DNA of 64,000 bases from WHSW01 sp963821025 (GTDB lineage: Bacteria; Actinomycetota; Thermoleophilia; Solirubrobacterales; 70-9): NCBI GenBank assembly GCA_963821025.1, contig CAWGCG010000003.1, positions 248,001 to 312,000 of the forward strand, given 5' to 3'. Below, in pieces: positions 51,702 to 59,874 of the stretch (positions are counted from its first letter, which is position 1; every line of letters begins with the position of its first letter). A model generated the notes under the pieces. The model saw only the letters and a list, made by a program, of their open reading frames with translations, was not told the origin of the DNA and ran no database searches. A program made the translations under genes and the position numbers.

Positions 51702-52460
51702 GTGCCGAAGCCCGTCCTCTGGCACATCCCGATCTCCCACTACAGCGAGAAGGCTCGCTGGGCGCTGGCCTGGAAGCGGATCGAGCACGAGCGCCGCGCG
51801 CCGCTGCCCGGGGTCCACATCGCCTGCGCGCTGTGGCTGACCCGCGGCGCGCAAAAGACCTTTCCGGTGCTGCAGCTCGACGGTGAGACGATCGGCGACT
51901 CGACCGCGATCCTGGAGGCGCTCGAGCGCATCCACCCCGAGCACCCGCTGTACCCGGCCGACGCGGCCGAGCGCCGTCGGGCGCTCGAGCTCGAGGAGTT
52001 CTTCGACGAGCGGCTGGGCCCGGCGATCCGGCTCGCGGTCTGGCACGATGCCCGCGCCGACCGGGAGAGCATGGAGGACCTCTCGAGGAAACTACTGCCC
52101 GGCCCGCTTCGCGAGTTCGGGCCGGCGCTGAAGGCCGGCGCCGCCTTCGGCTCGGCCTATGTTCAGCTCCGCTTCCGGGTCGCCTCCGAGGAGGCGGCAG
52201 CGGCGGCGCGCACCGATGTCGTCGCGGCGCTCGATCGACTCGAGTCGGAGCTCGCGCTCGCCGGCGGCGAGCACCTCGCCGGTGGCGGCTTCTCCGTCGC
52301 CGACCTGACCGCCGCCTCGCTCTTCTACCCGTTGGCGCTCCCGGCCGAGGGCCCGCAGGCGTTCACGGACGTGCCACCGGGCTTCGAGGAGTTCCGGGGC
52401 CCGCTCGCCGACCGGCCCGGGCTCGAGTGGGTGCGGCGGACCTTCGCCGCCTACCGCTGA
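51702..52460 (+). CDS. Glutathione S-transferase-like protein
   Basis: The 252-residue product has an N-terminal thioredoxin-fold domain (PVLWHIPISHYSEKARWAL, FPVLQLDGETIGDSTAILEALER) and a helical C-terminal domain with FSVADLTAASLFYPL. SHYSEKARWAL matches the region of the catalytic Ser/Tyr in GSTs. Actinobacteria seldom make glutathione, so the thiol substrate is uncertain. The GTG start is 7 nt after the fakA stop, suggesting co-transcription. Confidence 0.85.
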   Translation: MPKPVLWHIPISHYSEKARWALAWKRIEHERRAPLPGVHIACALWLTRGAQKTFPVLQLDGETIGDSTAILEALERIHPEHPLYPADAAERRRALELEEFFDERLGPAIRLAVWHDARADRESMEDLSRKLLPGPLREFGPALKAGAAFGSAYVQLRFRVASEEAAAAARTDVVAALDRLESELALAGGEHLAGGGFSVADLTAASLFYPLALPAEGPQAFTDVPPGFEEFRGPLADRPGLEWVRRTFAAYR

Positions 52461-52463
52461 GCG

Positions 52464-52943
52464 CTACCAGCCGTCGGTCCCCGGCCCGCCCTTGGAGGGG
52501 CCCTCGATCTCGTCGGTGACCCAGCCGCCGTAGAAGCTGCCGCCCTGAGGGCGAACGCGCTCGCCGCCGAGCCGGCACTCATCGACACGGCCGGCGTAGA
52601 AGGCGATGTGGTCGCGCAGCCGCGCGAACGCCGGACGCGGATCGGGATAGCTCCAGGCCGCCGCCTCGGCGTGCTTGCCGCCGGCATCGACGTGGTGATA
52701 GTCGGCGCGGCCCTTCCATTCGCAAACGGTCTGCTTGGAGCCGACGTCGCTCAGCAGCTCGGTGCGGACGTCGGCGATCGGCACGTAGATCGTCGGCGGG
52801 CTCGCCGTCTCGAGCACCCGCAGGGCGCGCTCGGACTCGGCCACCAACTCGCCGCCGTGCTCGATCCGCACGGCGCGGTCGCAGGGCTCGATCCGGGGCG
52901 GGCGTGGGTAGTCCCAGACGGACTCCTTCGGACGAGAGCTCAA
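52464..52943 (-). CDS. DUF427-family protein
   Basis: A single-domain protein of 159 residues starting at TTG 52943. It shows the family pattern: YPRPPRIEPCDRAVRI, TIYVPIADVRTELL, CEWKGRADYHHV and IAFYAGRVDECRLGGERVRPQ. Members fold as small beta-barrels with unknown function. It is one nucleotide downstream of the RidA-like gene and co-transcribed with it. Confidence 0.85.
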   Translation of the reverse strand: MSSRPKESVWDYPRPPRIEPCDRAVRIEHGGELVAESERALRVLETASPPTIYVPIADVRTELLSDVGSKQTVCEWKGRADYHHVDAGGKHAEAAAWSYPDPRPAFARLRDHIAFYAGRVDECRLGGERVRPQGGSFYGGWVTDEIEGPSKGGPGTDGW

Positions 52944-52944
52944 A

Positions 52945-53430
52945 TCACGCGCCTGACGAGATCTCGACGACCGCCTCGACCTCGACCGGAGCGTCGAACG
53001 GGAGCTGGGCGGCGCCGATCGCCGAGCGCGCGTGGCGGCCGTCCTGCGGTCCCCAGACCTCGAGCACGAGGTCGGTGAAGCCGTTGATCACCGCCGGCGG
53101 CTTGTCGAATCCCGGCGCGCACTGGACCAGCCCCAGGGCCTTGACCCAGCCGCGGACCCGGTCGAGCTCTCCGAGCTCGGCCCGCAGCGAGGCAAAGATC
53201 GAGAGCCCGGTCAGGCGCGCGGCCTCATACCCCTGCTCGAGCTCGAGCTCGGCACCGACCCGGCCGCGGACCAGGACCTCGGAGCCGTCCACCGGCAGGT
53301 GGCCCGAGATATAGCCGAGGCCGCCGCTGAGCTTGACCAGGTCGAACGGGAACTCGAGCCCGGGCGGGGGCTCGAACGGCGCGGGCAGCTCGAGCCCGAG
53401 CTCGCTCAGTCTGTCATCGATCCGTCCCAT
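52945..53430 (-). CDS. RidA/YjgF-family protein
   Basis: Homologue of enamine/imine deaminases that detoxify PLP-enzyme by-products. The 161-residue product has GGLGYISGHLPVDGSEVLVRG and IFASLRAELGELDRVRGWVKALG, typical of the longer YjgF/VdlD group, and ends PVEVEAVVEISSGA. The canonical RidA arginine near RxxV is replaced in this subgroup, so deaminase activity is uncertain. It is divergent from recG by 27 nt. Confidence 0.85.
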   Translation of the reverse strand: MGRIDDRLSELGLELPAPFEPPPGLEFPFDLVKLSGGLGYISGHLPVDGSEVLVRGRVGAELELEQGYEAARLTGLSIFASLRAELGELDRVRGWVKALGLVQCAPGFDKPPAVINGFTDLVLEVWGPQDGRHARSAIGAAQLPFDAPVEVEAVVEISSGA

Positions 53431-53457
53431 CTCCCACGCAGCCTAGCCTTCAGCCCA

Positions 53458-55660
53458 ATGGGCAAGCCAGCGGTCGCGAGGCCGGAGATCGAAATCGAGC
53501 CGCCGCGAGCATTGGGCAGCGGCGAGGCGGTCTCGCGCGAGCGCCTCCGCGCCGCGCCACTGCGCGGGCGCCCGCGACCGAGCCGTCTCGAGGTCTCGGT
53601 GAGGACCCTGCGAGGCGCCGGGCCGCGGCTCACGGCGGCGGCCGCCGAGATCGGAATCGAGACGCTCGCCGACCTGCTCCTGCACGTCCCCCACGGCCAC
53701 CGCGAGCGCGCCGACGTGCGCGAGGTCGCCGACCTGCGGATCGGCGAGGAGGCGACGGTGATGGTGACCGTGCGCTCGGCGCGCGTACGACCGACCCGGC
53801 GGCGCAACCTGCGCCTGGTCGAGGCCGCGACCGCGGACGCGAGCGGGCCGCTGAAGGCGGTCTGGTTCAACCAGGCCTACCTCGCCGAGCGCCTACGACC
53901 CGGAACCCGCCTGCTGCTGAACGGCAAGCTCGACCGCGCCGGCTTCCGTGTCTCGGCCCATGAAGTCGTCTCCGCCGGGGCGGAGCCGGTGGCGGTCACA
54001 GGAATCCACACCACCGGAATCGTCCCCGTCCACAGCGCCAGCGCGCGGCTGAGCGCGGCCCGCCTGCGCGAGTGGGCATTCCAGGCGCTCGCCCACGCCC
54101 CCGACGCGATCGAGCCACTGCCGGCCGAGTTGCGAGCCCGCCACCGGCTCCCTGGCGAGGCCGACGCCCTGCGCGCCGCCCACTTCCCCGACTCACCGGC
54201 CGCGGCGCAGACCGCGCGCGACCGGCTCGCGTTCGAGGAGCTCTGCCTGCATCAGGCGGCGCTGGCGATGCGCCGGGCCACCCGCCGCGGGTCGCGGCCG
54301 GGAATTGCGATCCCGAGCGAGGGCGAGCTGGTCGAACGCTGGCTCGCGTCGCTGCCGTTCGAGCCGACCGCCGGCCAGCGCCGGGCGTTCGCCGAGATCG
54401 ACGCCGACCTCGCGACCGGGCGCCCGATGCAGCGGCTGCTGATGGGGGAGGTCGGGTTCGGGAAAGACCGTGGTCGCCCTGCGCGCGATGTTGCGGGCGC
54501 TCGAGGCGGGCCACCAGGCGGCGCTGATGGCGCCCACCGAGACCCTCGCCGAGCAGCACGCGCAGACGCTCGACTCGCTGCTCGCCGCGGAGGCGATCCA
54601 GTTCGCGCTGCTCACCGGGGCGACTCCGCGGGCGCGCCGGCGCGAGACTCTGGCGCGACTGGCGGCCGGCGAGCTCGGTCTCGTGGTCGGCACCCACGCG
54701 CTGATCGAGCCCGACGTGCGGTTTGCCGGGCTCGCCGTCTGCGTGGTCGACGAGCAACACCGCTTCGGCGTCGGCCAGCGCGCGGCGCTCGACGCAAAGG
54801 GGCCCGGCAAGGCCGCGCCGCACGTGCTCCACATGACGGCGACGCCGATCCCGCGCACGCTCTCCCTGACCGCCTACGGCGACCTCGACGCGACCATCCT
54901 GCGCGAGCTTCCCCGCGGGCGCAAGCCGGTCGCCACCTGGGTTGCCGGCGAGGAGAAGCGCGCCGGCGCCTATCAGTTCATCCGCGAGCGGCTGCGGGAG
55001 GGTCGCCAGGCCTACGTCATCTGCCCGCTGGTCGCCGACTCCGAGCAGCTCGAGGCAAAGGCGGCGAGCGCCGAGGCCGAGCGGCTGCAGCGTGGTGAGC
55101 TGCGCGACTTCCGGGTCGGCCTGCTGCACGGCCAGCTGCACTCGCGCGACAAGGCCGCGGCGATGGCGGCGTTTGCAGCAGGCGACCTCGACGTCCTGGT
55201 CGCCACCACCGTGATCGAGGTCGGGATCGACGTCGCCAACGCGACCGTGATCCTGATCGAGGGGGCCGAACGTTTCGGCCTCTCCCAGCTTCACCAGCTG
55301 CGCGGGCGAGTCGGCCGCGGCGAGCACGAGAGTCAGTGCATTCTCTTCGCCGACCCCGAATCCGAGCTCGCTCGCCGGCGGATGGAGGCGATCGCACGCA
55401 GCTGCGACGGCTTCGAGCTCGCCGAAGTCGACCTGGCGCTCCGCGGCGAGGGCGAGATCCTCGGAACCCGCCAAAGCGGTCTGCCCCGCTACCGGGTCGC
55501 CGAGCTGCCGGCCGACGCCGAGTTGCTCGCCGCGGCGCGAACCGAGGTCGCAGACCTGCTCGATCGTTTCGGCCGCCTCGACGCGCCCGAGCTCGGCCCC
55601 CTGCTCGACGCCGCCCGGGCCCGCTTCGGCGACGAGCGCAAGCAGGCGATCCGCGCATGA
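53458..55660 (+). pseudogene. recG: RecG, branched-DNA helicase, interrupted by a one-base frameshift
   Basis: ATP-dependent helicase remodelling forks and Holliday junctions. The first part (53458 to about 54456) encodes the wedge domain and motif region up to LLMGEVG; the rest continues one frame later with VVALRAMLRALEAGHQAALMAPTETLAEQ, DEQHRFGVGQ, HMTATPIPRTLSL and VIEVGIDVANATV. The break is in the Walker A motif: GGGTTCGGGAAAGACC at 54454-54469 has one T more than needed for G-S-G-K-T. Both halves are otherwise well preserved, so the change is recent, an assembly error, or recoded. TAGCCT (53444-53449) ends 8 nt before the ATG. rsmD overlaps the end. Confidence 0.9.
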
Positions 55661-56184
55661 GGGTGGTCGCCGGAACCCTCGGCGGGCGCAAGCTCCAATC
55701 GCCGCCGAAGGCCTCGCGCGACGTTCGCCCGACCTCCGACCGGGCACGCGAGACCATGTTCGCGCTGCTCGGCCGGATCTCCGGGATGCGTGCCCTCGAT
55801 CTCTTCTGCGGCACCGGCGCGCTGGCGATCGAGGCGATCTCGCGTGGCGCGGACTCGGCAGTTCTGGTCGACCGTGCGACCGCGCTGGCGAAGCGAAACG
55901 TCGAGGCGCTTGGGATCGCCAACCGCTGCGACCTCATCCGCGCCGACGCGCTGCGCTATCTCGGCCGCAGCGAGGAGCGCTTCGGCCTGATCCTCTGCGA
56001 CCCGCCGTATAAACTCGCCGACCGCCTTGAGTCCCAGCTCGCGCAACAGCTTCCGGCGCGTCTCGCCAAGCATGGCCGCCTCGCGGTCGAGAGCCCGGCG
56101 CGCCGCCCGCTCGAGATCGATCTGCCGCTGCTCGCCGAGCGGCGCATCGGCGAGGCGCTGATCCGCATCCACAGCGAGCGATGA
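55657..56184 (+). CDS. rsmD: RsmD, 16S rRNA m2G966 methyltransferase
   Basis: Methylates a guanine in 16S rRNA. The 175-residue product starts MRVVAGTLGGRKLQSPP, the family N-terminus, followed by RPTSDRARETMF, the SAM motif ALDLFCGTGALAIEA and the catalytic DPPY in LILCDPPYKLAD. It overlaps recG and coaD by 4 nt each. Confidence 0.95.
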   Translation: MRVVAGTLGGRKLQSPPKASRDVRPTSDRARETMFALLGRISGMRALDLFCGTGALAIEAISRGADSAVLVDRATALAKRNVEALGIANRCDLIRADALRYLGRSEERFGLILCDPPYKLADRLESQLAQQLPARLAKHGRLAVESPARRPLEIDLPLLAERRIGEALIRIHSER

Positions 56185-56675
56185 GCAACGCACAGACAGC
56201 GATCTGCCCTGGCAGCTATGACCCGGTGACAAACGGGCACCTCGACATCATCAGTCGTGCCGCCAGGGTTTTCGACACGGTGATCGTCGGGGTCGTCGGT
56301 CAGGGAATCCGCAAGTCGCAGACGATGTTCAGCGCCGAGGAGCGACGGGACTTCTTGGTCGAGGCGACGGCCGAGATCGAGAACGTCGAGATCGAGGTCT
56401 TCACCAACCTCCTGGTCGACTTCGCCAACGAGCGCGGCGCCCAGGTGATCATCAAAGGGCTGCGCGCGATCTCCGACTTCGAGTACGAGCTCGAGATGAA
56501 TCAGCTCAATCGCAAGCTCGCCCCCGAGATCGAGTCGGTCTACGTGTTCGCCTCGCCGGATTTCAGCTTTCTCTCCTCGACCGGGGTCAAGGAGATGGCC
56601 ACGTTCGGCGGCGACGTCTCCGACTTGGTGCCCGCGCCGGTGGCGGCGGCGCTGGCCGCACGCGCCCCGCGCTAG
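56181..56675 (+). CDS. coaD: CoaD, phosphopantetheine adenylyltransferase
   Basis: Fourth step of coenzyme A synthesis. The 164-residue product has CPGSYDPVTNGHLDIISRA with the nucleotidyltransferase HxGH-like motif (NGHL), IIKGLRAISDFEYELEMNQ and FLSSTGVKEMA. The last is SSTGVKE rather than the more common SSSxVKE. The pairing rsmD-coaD is widely conserved. Confidence 0.96.
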   Translation: MSNAQTAICPGSYDPVTNGHLDIISRAARVFDTVIVGVVGQGIRKSQTMFSAEERRDFLVEATAEIENVEIEVFTNLLVDFANERGAQVIIKGLRAISDFEYELEMNQLNRKLAPEIESVYVFASPDFSFLSSTGVKEMATFGGDVSDLVPAPVAAALAARAPR

Positions 56676-56769
56676 GCGAGGCGGTGGGCAGGAGGTTGCA
56701 GCGGGGTGCCGAAAACCGCCGTTAGCGGCCCGTTGCGATGCCCGGCCCCGTAAGCTTTCGAAACTTCTG

Positions 56770-57237
56770 ATGGACGTCCTCGTACTCATAGACAAGCTCG
56801 ACGACCTGATCCACAACGCCCGGCCGGTGCCGCTCACCGACCAGGTCAGGGTCGACCGCGAGGAGATCTATGACCTCTTGGACCAGATGCGGGCGACGAT
56901 CCCGGAGGAGATCAAGCAGGCGCGCTGGATCGTCAAGGAGCGCCAGGAGATGTTGGCCGAGGCAAAGCGCGAGGCCGAGCGCGTGGTCAAGGAAGCGCGC
57001 GACCAACAGGCCCAGCTGATCAGTGACGAAGAGGTCTACAAGCAGGCCGAGCGCGCCGCCGAGGAGATCATCGAGGACGCCAGGGAGACCGAGCGCTCGA
57101 TCCGCCTCGGGGCCGAGGACTATGCCGACGAGATCCTCTCCACGCTCGAGGTCAACCTGGAGAAGTTCCTCTCGGCGGTGCAGCGCGGGCGCGACCGGCT
57201 CGCCGGGCGCGACGAAGAGCCCGCCGAAGTCGGCTAG
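56770..57237 (+). CDS. sepIVA: DivIVA-like coiled-coil protein, probable SepIVA homologue
   Basis: A 155-residue, highly charged, helical protein. The N-terminal 50 residues (MDVLVLIDKLDDLIHNARPVP, then VDREEIYDLLDQMRATIPEEI) resemble mycobacterial SepIVA, and the rest is a continuous coiled coil (EAKREAERVVKEARDQQAQL). In mycobacteria sepIVA lies next to the DUF177 and rnc genes; here coaD, this gene, DUF177, rpmF and rnc occur in the same string. SepIVA affects cell division and polar growth. Shorter than the mycobacterial protein; homology is inferred from context and pattern. Confidence 0.7.
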   Translation: MDVLVLIDKLDDLIHNARPVPLTDQVRVDREEIYDLLDQMRATIPEEIKQARWIVKERQEMLAEAKREAERVVKEARDQQAQLISDEEVYKQAERAAEEIIEDARETERSIRLGAEDYADEILSTLEVNLEKFLSAVQRGRDRLAGRDEEPAEVG

Positions 57238-57264
57238 CCGCCCGCCGCCTCACCGGCGCGCGTT

Positions 57265-57756
57265 CTAGTAGGTCGCCCGGATCACGGCCAGGTCGTCGGC
57301 CTCCCAGACGATCTCGCCGCCGCACCACTCGGCCTGGTCGGCGGCCCGCGAAGGCAGGTCGAAACCGGGCTCGAGCGGGGCGACGCGGCGCTCGGGCGAG
57401 ACCTCGACCACGTCGCCGATGACGAGCGCCCGCGAATGCTCGCGCACTCGGCGAAACAGGTCCCGCTTGGCGTCGGCGTCGAGATGATGGACCGAGAGCA
57501 CCGAGATCACCAGGTCCCAAGGACCGTCCGGGAGCGGGTCCTGCATCCGCGCCAGCCGCACCTGCTCGATCCCGAGCCCGCGCGCGCGAAAGACCATCTC
57601 CGGGCTCGAGTCGAGCGCGGTGACGCTGGCGTCGGGGTGGGCCGCGAGCAGCCGGCGCGTGGTCTCGCCGGTTCCGATGCCCAGCTCGAGCACCCGCTCC
57701 GGAGCGAACGGGATCGCGGCGATCGTCTCCTCCTGGAGCTCTGCGTACCGGGGCAC
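57265..57756 (-). CDS. SAM-dependent methyltransferase
   Basis: The product has the class I SAM motif VLELGIGTGETTRRLLAAHP, then VTALDSSPEMV and DLVISVLSVHHLDADAKRDL. GTG 57756 (163 residues) is the first canonical start, but the frame continues upstream as FHWDPDSYLELIRSE, which looks like the family's usual N-terminus; a CTG at 57813 would include it (182 residues), and a stop lies just above. It is inserted on the minus strand between sepIVA and DUF177, breaking an otherwise co-directional series. Substrate unknown. Confidence 0.8.
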   Translation of the reverse strand: MPRYAELQEETIAAIPFAPERVLELGIGTGETTRRLLAAHPDASVTALDSSPEMVFRARGLGIEQVRLARMQDPLPDGPWDLVISVLSVHHLDADAKRDLFRRVREHSRALVIGDVVEVSPERRVAPLEPGFDLPSRAADQAEWCGGEIVWEADDLAVIRATY

Positions 57757-57844
57757 CTCGGAGCGGATCAGCTCGAGATAACTGTCGGGATCCCAGTGGA
57801 ACTGCGACGCCAGTGGCGCTCGCTATCTTGATCTCGGGGAAGTG

Positions 57845-58360
57845 ATGGCGGCGGAATATCACACGATCGACCTCGCTCGGCTTGCGCTCGATTCGGGTCA
57901 GGGCACCCGGCTCGAGCTCCTCGTCGATCCGGGCACGCTCGAGCTCGGTGGGGCCGAGTACCGCTTCAGCGAGCGCGCCGTCGAAGGCCGCCTCGACGTT
58001 TCGCGAACCGCGACCGGCTATGCGATGCGCCTGCGCTTCGGCGGCACGCTCACCGGCGAGTGCATGCGCTGCCTCGGACCGGCTGCGGTCGAAGTCGCGG
58101 TCGACGCCCGCGAGGTCGACCAGCCGACCACCGACGATGAGGAGTTGCTCAGCCCCTACGTCGACGACGCCGTCCTCGATCTGACCGCCTGGGCGCATGA
58201 CGCGCTGGCGCTCGAGTTGCCGGCCCAGATCCTCTGCCGCGACGACTGCGCCGGGCTCTGTCCGGTGTGCGGCGAGACGCTCAACGATGCCCCTCCCGGC
58301 ACCCACGATCATCCCTCGGAGCCCGATCCCCGCTGGGCGAAGCTGCGCGAGCTGCAGTAG
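57845..58360 (+). CDS. DUF177 (YceD-family) protein linked to rpmF
   Basis: A 171-residue protein of the YceD/DUF177 family, nearly always found before rpmF and thought to act in 23S rRNA or ribosome assembly. It shows GGTLTGECMRCLGPAAVEV and the C-terminal cysteine cluster CRDDCAGLCPVCGETLN, which may bind zinc. ATG 57845 was preferred over GTG 57842. rpmF starts 17 nt downstream. Confidence 0.88.
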   Translation: MAAEYHTIDLARLALDSGQGTRLELLVDPGTLELGGAEYRFSERAVEGRLDVSRTATGYAMRLRFGGTLTGECMRCLGPAAVEVAVDAREVDQPTTDDEELLSPYVDDAVLDLTAWAHDALALELPAQILCRDDCAGLCPVCGETLNDAPPGTHDHPSEPDPRWAKLRELQ

Positions 58361-58377
58361 CTAACATCCCGCGGCCA

Positions 58378-58587
58378 ATGGCCGTCCCGAAGAAGCGACA
58401 GTCCTCACAGCGCCGCGACAAGCGCCGCGCCAACCACAGGGCCGCGAAGCCGCGGCTGAACGAGTGTCCGCGCTGTCACAGCCCGCGCCTCCCGCACCGG
58501 GTCTGCCCGGTCTGCGGCACCTATGCGGGGCGTGAGGTGATCGCGCACGAGATCGGCGAGCTCGACTCCGGCGGCGCGGAGAGCTAG
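58378..58587 (+). CDS. rpmF: Ribosomal protein bL32
   Basis: Large-subunit protein of 69 residues: MAVPKKRQSSQRRDKRRANH at the N-terminus and a zinc ribbon with ECPRCHSPRLPHRVCPVCG. ATG 58378 is the canonical start. TAACAT (58362-58367) 10 nt ahead may serve as -10. plsX follows after 3 nt, the conserved yceD-rpmF-plsX order. Confidence 0.95.
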   Translation: MAVPKKRQSSQRRDKRRANHRAAKPRLNECPRCHSPRLPHRVCPVCGTYAGREVIAHEIGELDSGGAES

Positions 58588-58590
58588 CCG

Positions 58591-59619
58591 GTGACAACCG
58601 TCGCCCTCGATGGCCGCGGCGCCGACCGGGGGCCCGAGGCGATCATCGGCGGCGCGCGCGCGGCCGCGGCCGACGGGATCGCGGTTCGCGTGTTCGGCGA
58701 CCGCTTCGCGCTGGCCGAGCTCGAGGGTGAGCCGCGGATCGAGGTGCTCGAGGCCGAGGGCGAGATCACCAACGACGACGAACCGGTGGCGGCGGTTCGC
58801 GAGACCCCGGATGCCTCGGTCGTCCGCGCCGCCGCCGACGTCGCCGAGGGCCGCGCCGAGGCGCTCGCCAGCGCCGGGCCGACCGGAGCGACGATGACCG
58901 CCGCGCTGTTCGCGCTGCGGCGCCTGCATGGGGTTCGCCGGCCCTCGCTCACGGTTCAGCTCGCGGTCCCGGGACGCAGCGGCCCGCCCGCCGTGTTGCT
59001 CGACGCCGGCGCCAACGCCGAGGTCCGCGTCGGCGACCTGGTGCAGTTCGCCTACCTGGGAGCGGCCTTCAGCGAGGCGGTTCTCGGGACCGAGCGCCCG
59101 CGAGTCGCCCTGCTCTCGGTTGGGGAGGAGGCGCGCAAGGGCACCCAGGACGTGATCGACGCCCATGCCGAGCTCGCCGGCGCGAGCGCGATCGACTTTC
59201 GCGGCAACATCGAGGGCCATGACCTGCTCGGCGATCGCGCCGACGTGATCGTCACCGACGGCTTCACCGGGAACGTCGCCCTGAAGACGATCGAGGGCAC
59301 CGCGCGCCAGGTCGCCGCCGCGGTCGGCGCCGCCGCGCGCTCGAATCCGCTCGCCGCCGTCGGTGGGCTGCTGATGCGCCCGGCGCTCGGCGGCCTGCGG
59401 CGTGAAATGGATCCCGACACGACCGGCGGCGCGATCCTGCTCGGGCTGCGCGGCGTCGCCGTGGTCGGCCACGGGAGCTCGGGGCAGGAGGGCATCGCCA
59501 ACGCCGTCCGGCTCGCGGCCCGTGCGGTCGAGCAGCGCGCGGTCGAGCGAACCGAGCAACTGCTCGAGGGCTCAGGGGCGACACGGGCGGCGATGCGTGA
59601 TAGGAAGGAGGCACCATGA
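58591..59619 (+). CDS. plsX: PlsX, phosphate acyltransferase
   Basis: Converts acyl-ACP to acyl phosphate at the start of phospholipid synthesis. The 342-residue product has VALDGRGADRGPEAII, SAGPTGATMTAALFAL (usual SAGNTGA), LLDAGANAEV and IVTDGFTGNVALKTIEG. The usual DAMGGD start reads DGRGAD and the SAGNTGA asparagine is proline, so two family positions differ. GTG 58591. Its stop overlaps acpP by ATGA. Confidence 0.92.
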   Translation: MTTVALDGRGADRGPEAIIGGARAAAADGIAVRVFGDRFALAELEGEPRIEVLEAEGEITNDDEPVAAVRETPDASVVRAAADVAEGRAEALASAGPTGATMTAALFALRRLHGVRRPSLTVQLAVPGRSGPPAVLLDAGANAEVRVGDLVQFAYLGAAFSEAVLGTERPRVALLSVGEEARKGTQDVIDAHAELAGASAIDFRGNIEGHDLLGDRADVIVTDGFTGNVALKTIEGTARQVAAAVGAAARSNPLAAVGGLLMRPALGGLRREMDPDTTGGAILLGLRGVAVVGHGSSGQEGIANAVRLAARAVEQRAVERTEQLLEGSGATRAAMRDRKEAP

Positions 59620-59867
59620 GTCTCGACCGCGACCAGGTCATGGACAAGGTGCGCGAGCACCTGGCGACCGAGCTCGAGGTCGATCCGGACGCGATCGATG
59701 ACTCGACCCGGTTCAAGGACGATCTCGACGCCGACTCGCTCGACCTCTACGAGCTGGTGATGGAGCTCGAGGACTCGTATGGGATCAAGGTCTCCGAGCA
59801 GCAGGCCTCGCAGATCGCGACGGTTGGCGACGCGGTCGATTTCGTGGTCGCCCGACAGCCCGCCTGA
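59616..59867 (+). CDS. acpP: AcpP, acyl carrier protein
   Basis: Carrier of growing fatty acids on a phosphopantetheine arm. The 83-residue acidic product has the attachment site DLDADSLDLYELVM with Ser41. The common ATG overlaps the plsX stop. rnc starts 7 nt later. Confidence 0.96.
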   Translation: MSLDRDQVMDKVREHLATELEVDPDAIDDSTRFKDDLDADSLDLYELVMELEDSYGIKVSEQQASQIATVGDAVDFVVARQPA

Positions 59868-59874
59868 GCCGACC

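Noticed and set aside
54440..54475. Programmed +1 frameshift in recG
   Set aside because: The site has no known slippery codon, stop or stimulatory element; an indel is simpler, so I list recG as interrupted.
58591..59619. plsX as a broken gene because DAMGGD and SAGNTGA are altered
   Set aside because: Length, remaining motifs and tight operon position are normal, so the differences look like divergence rather than decay.
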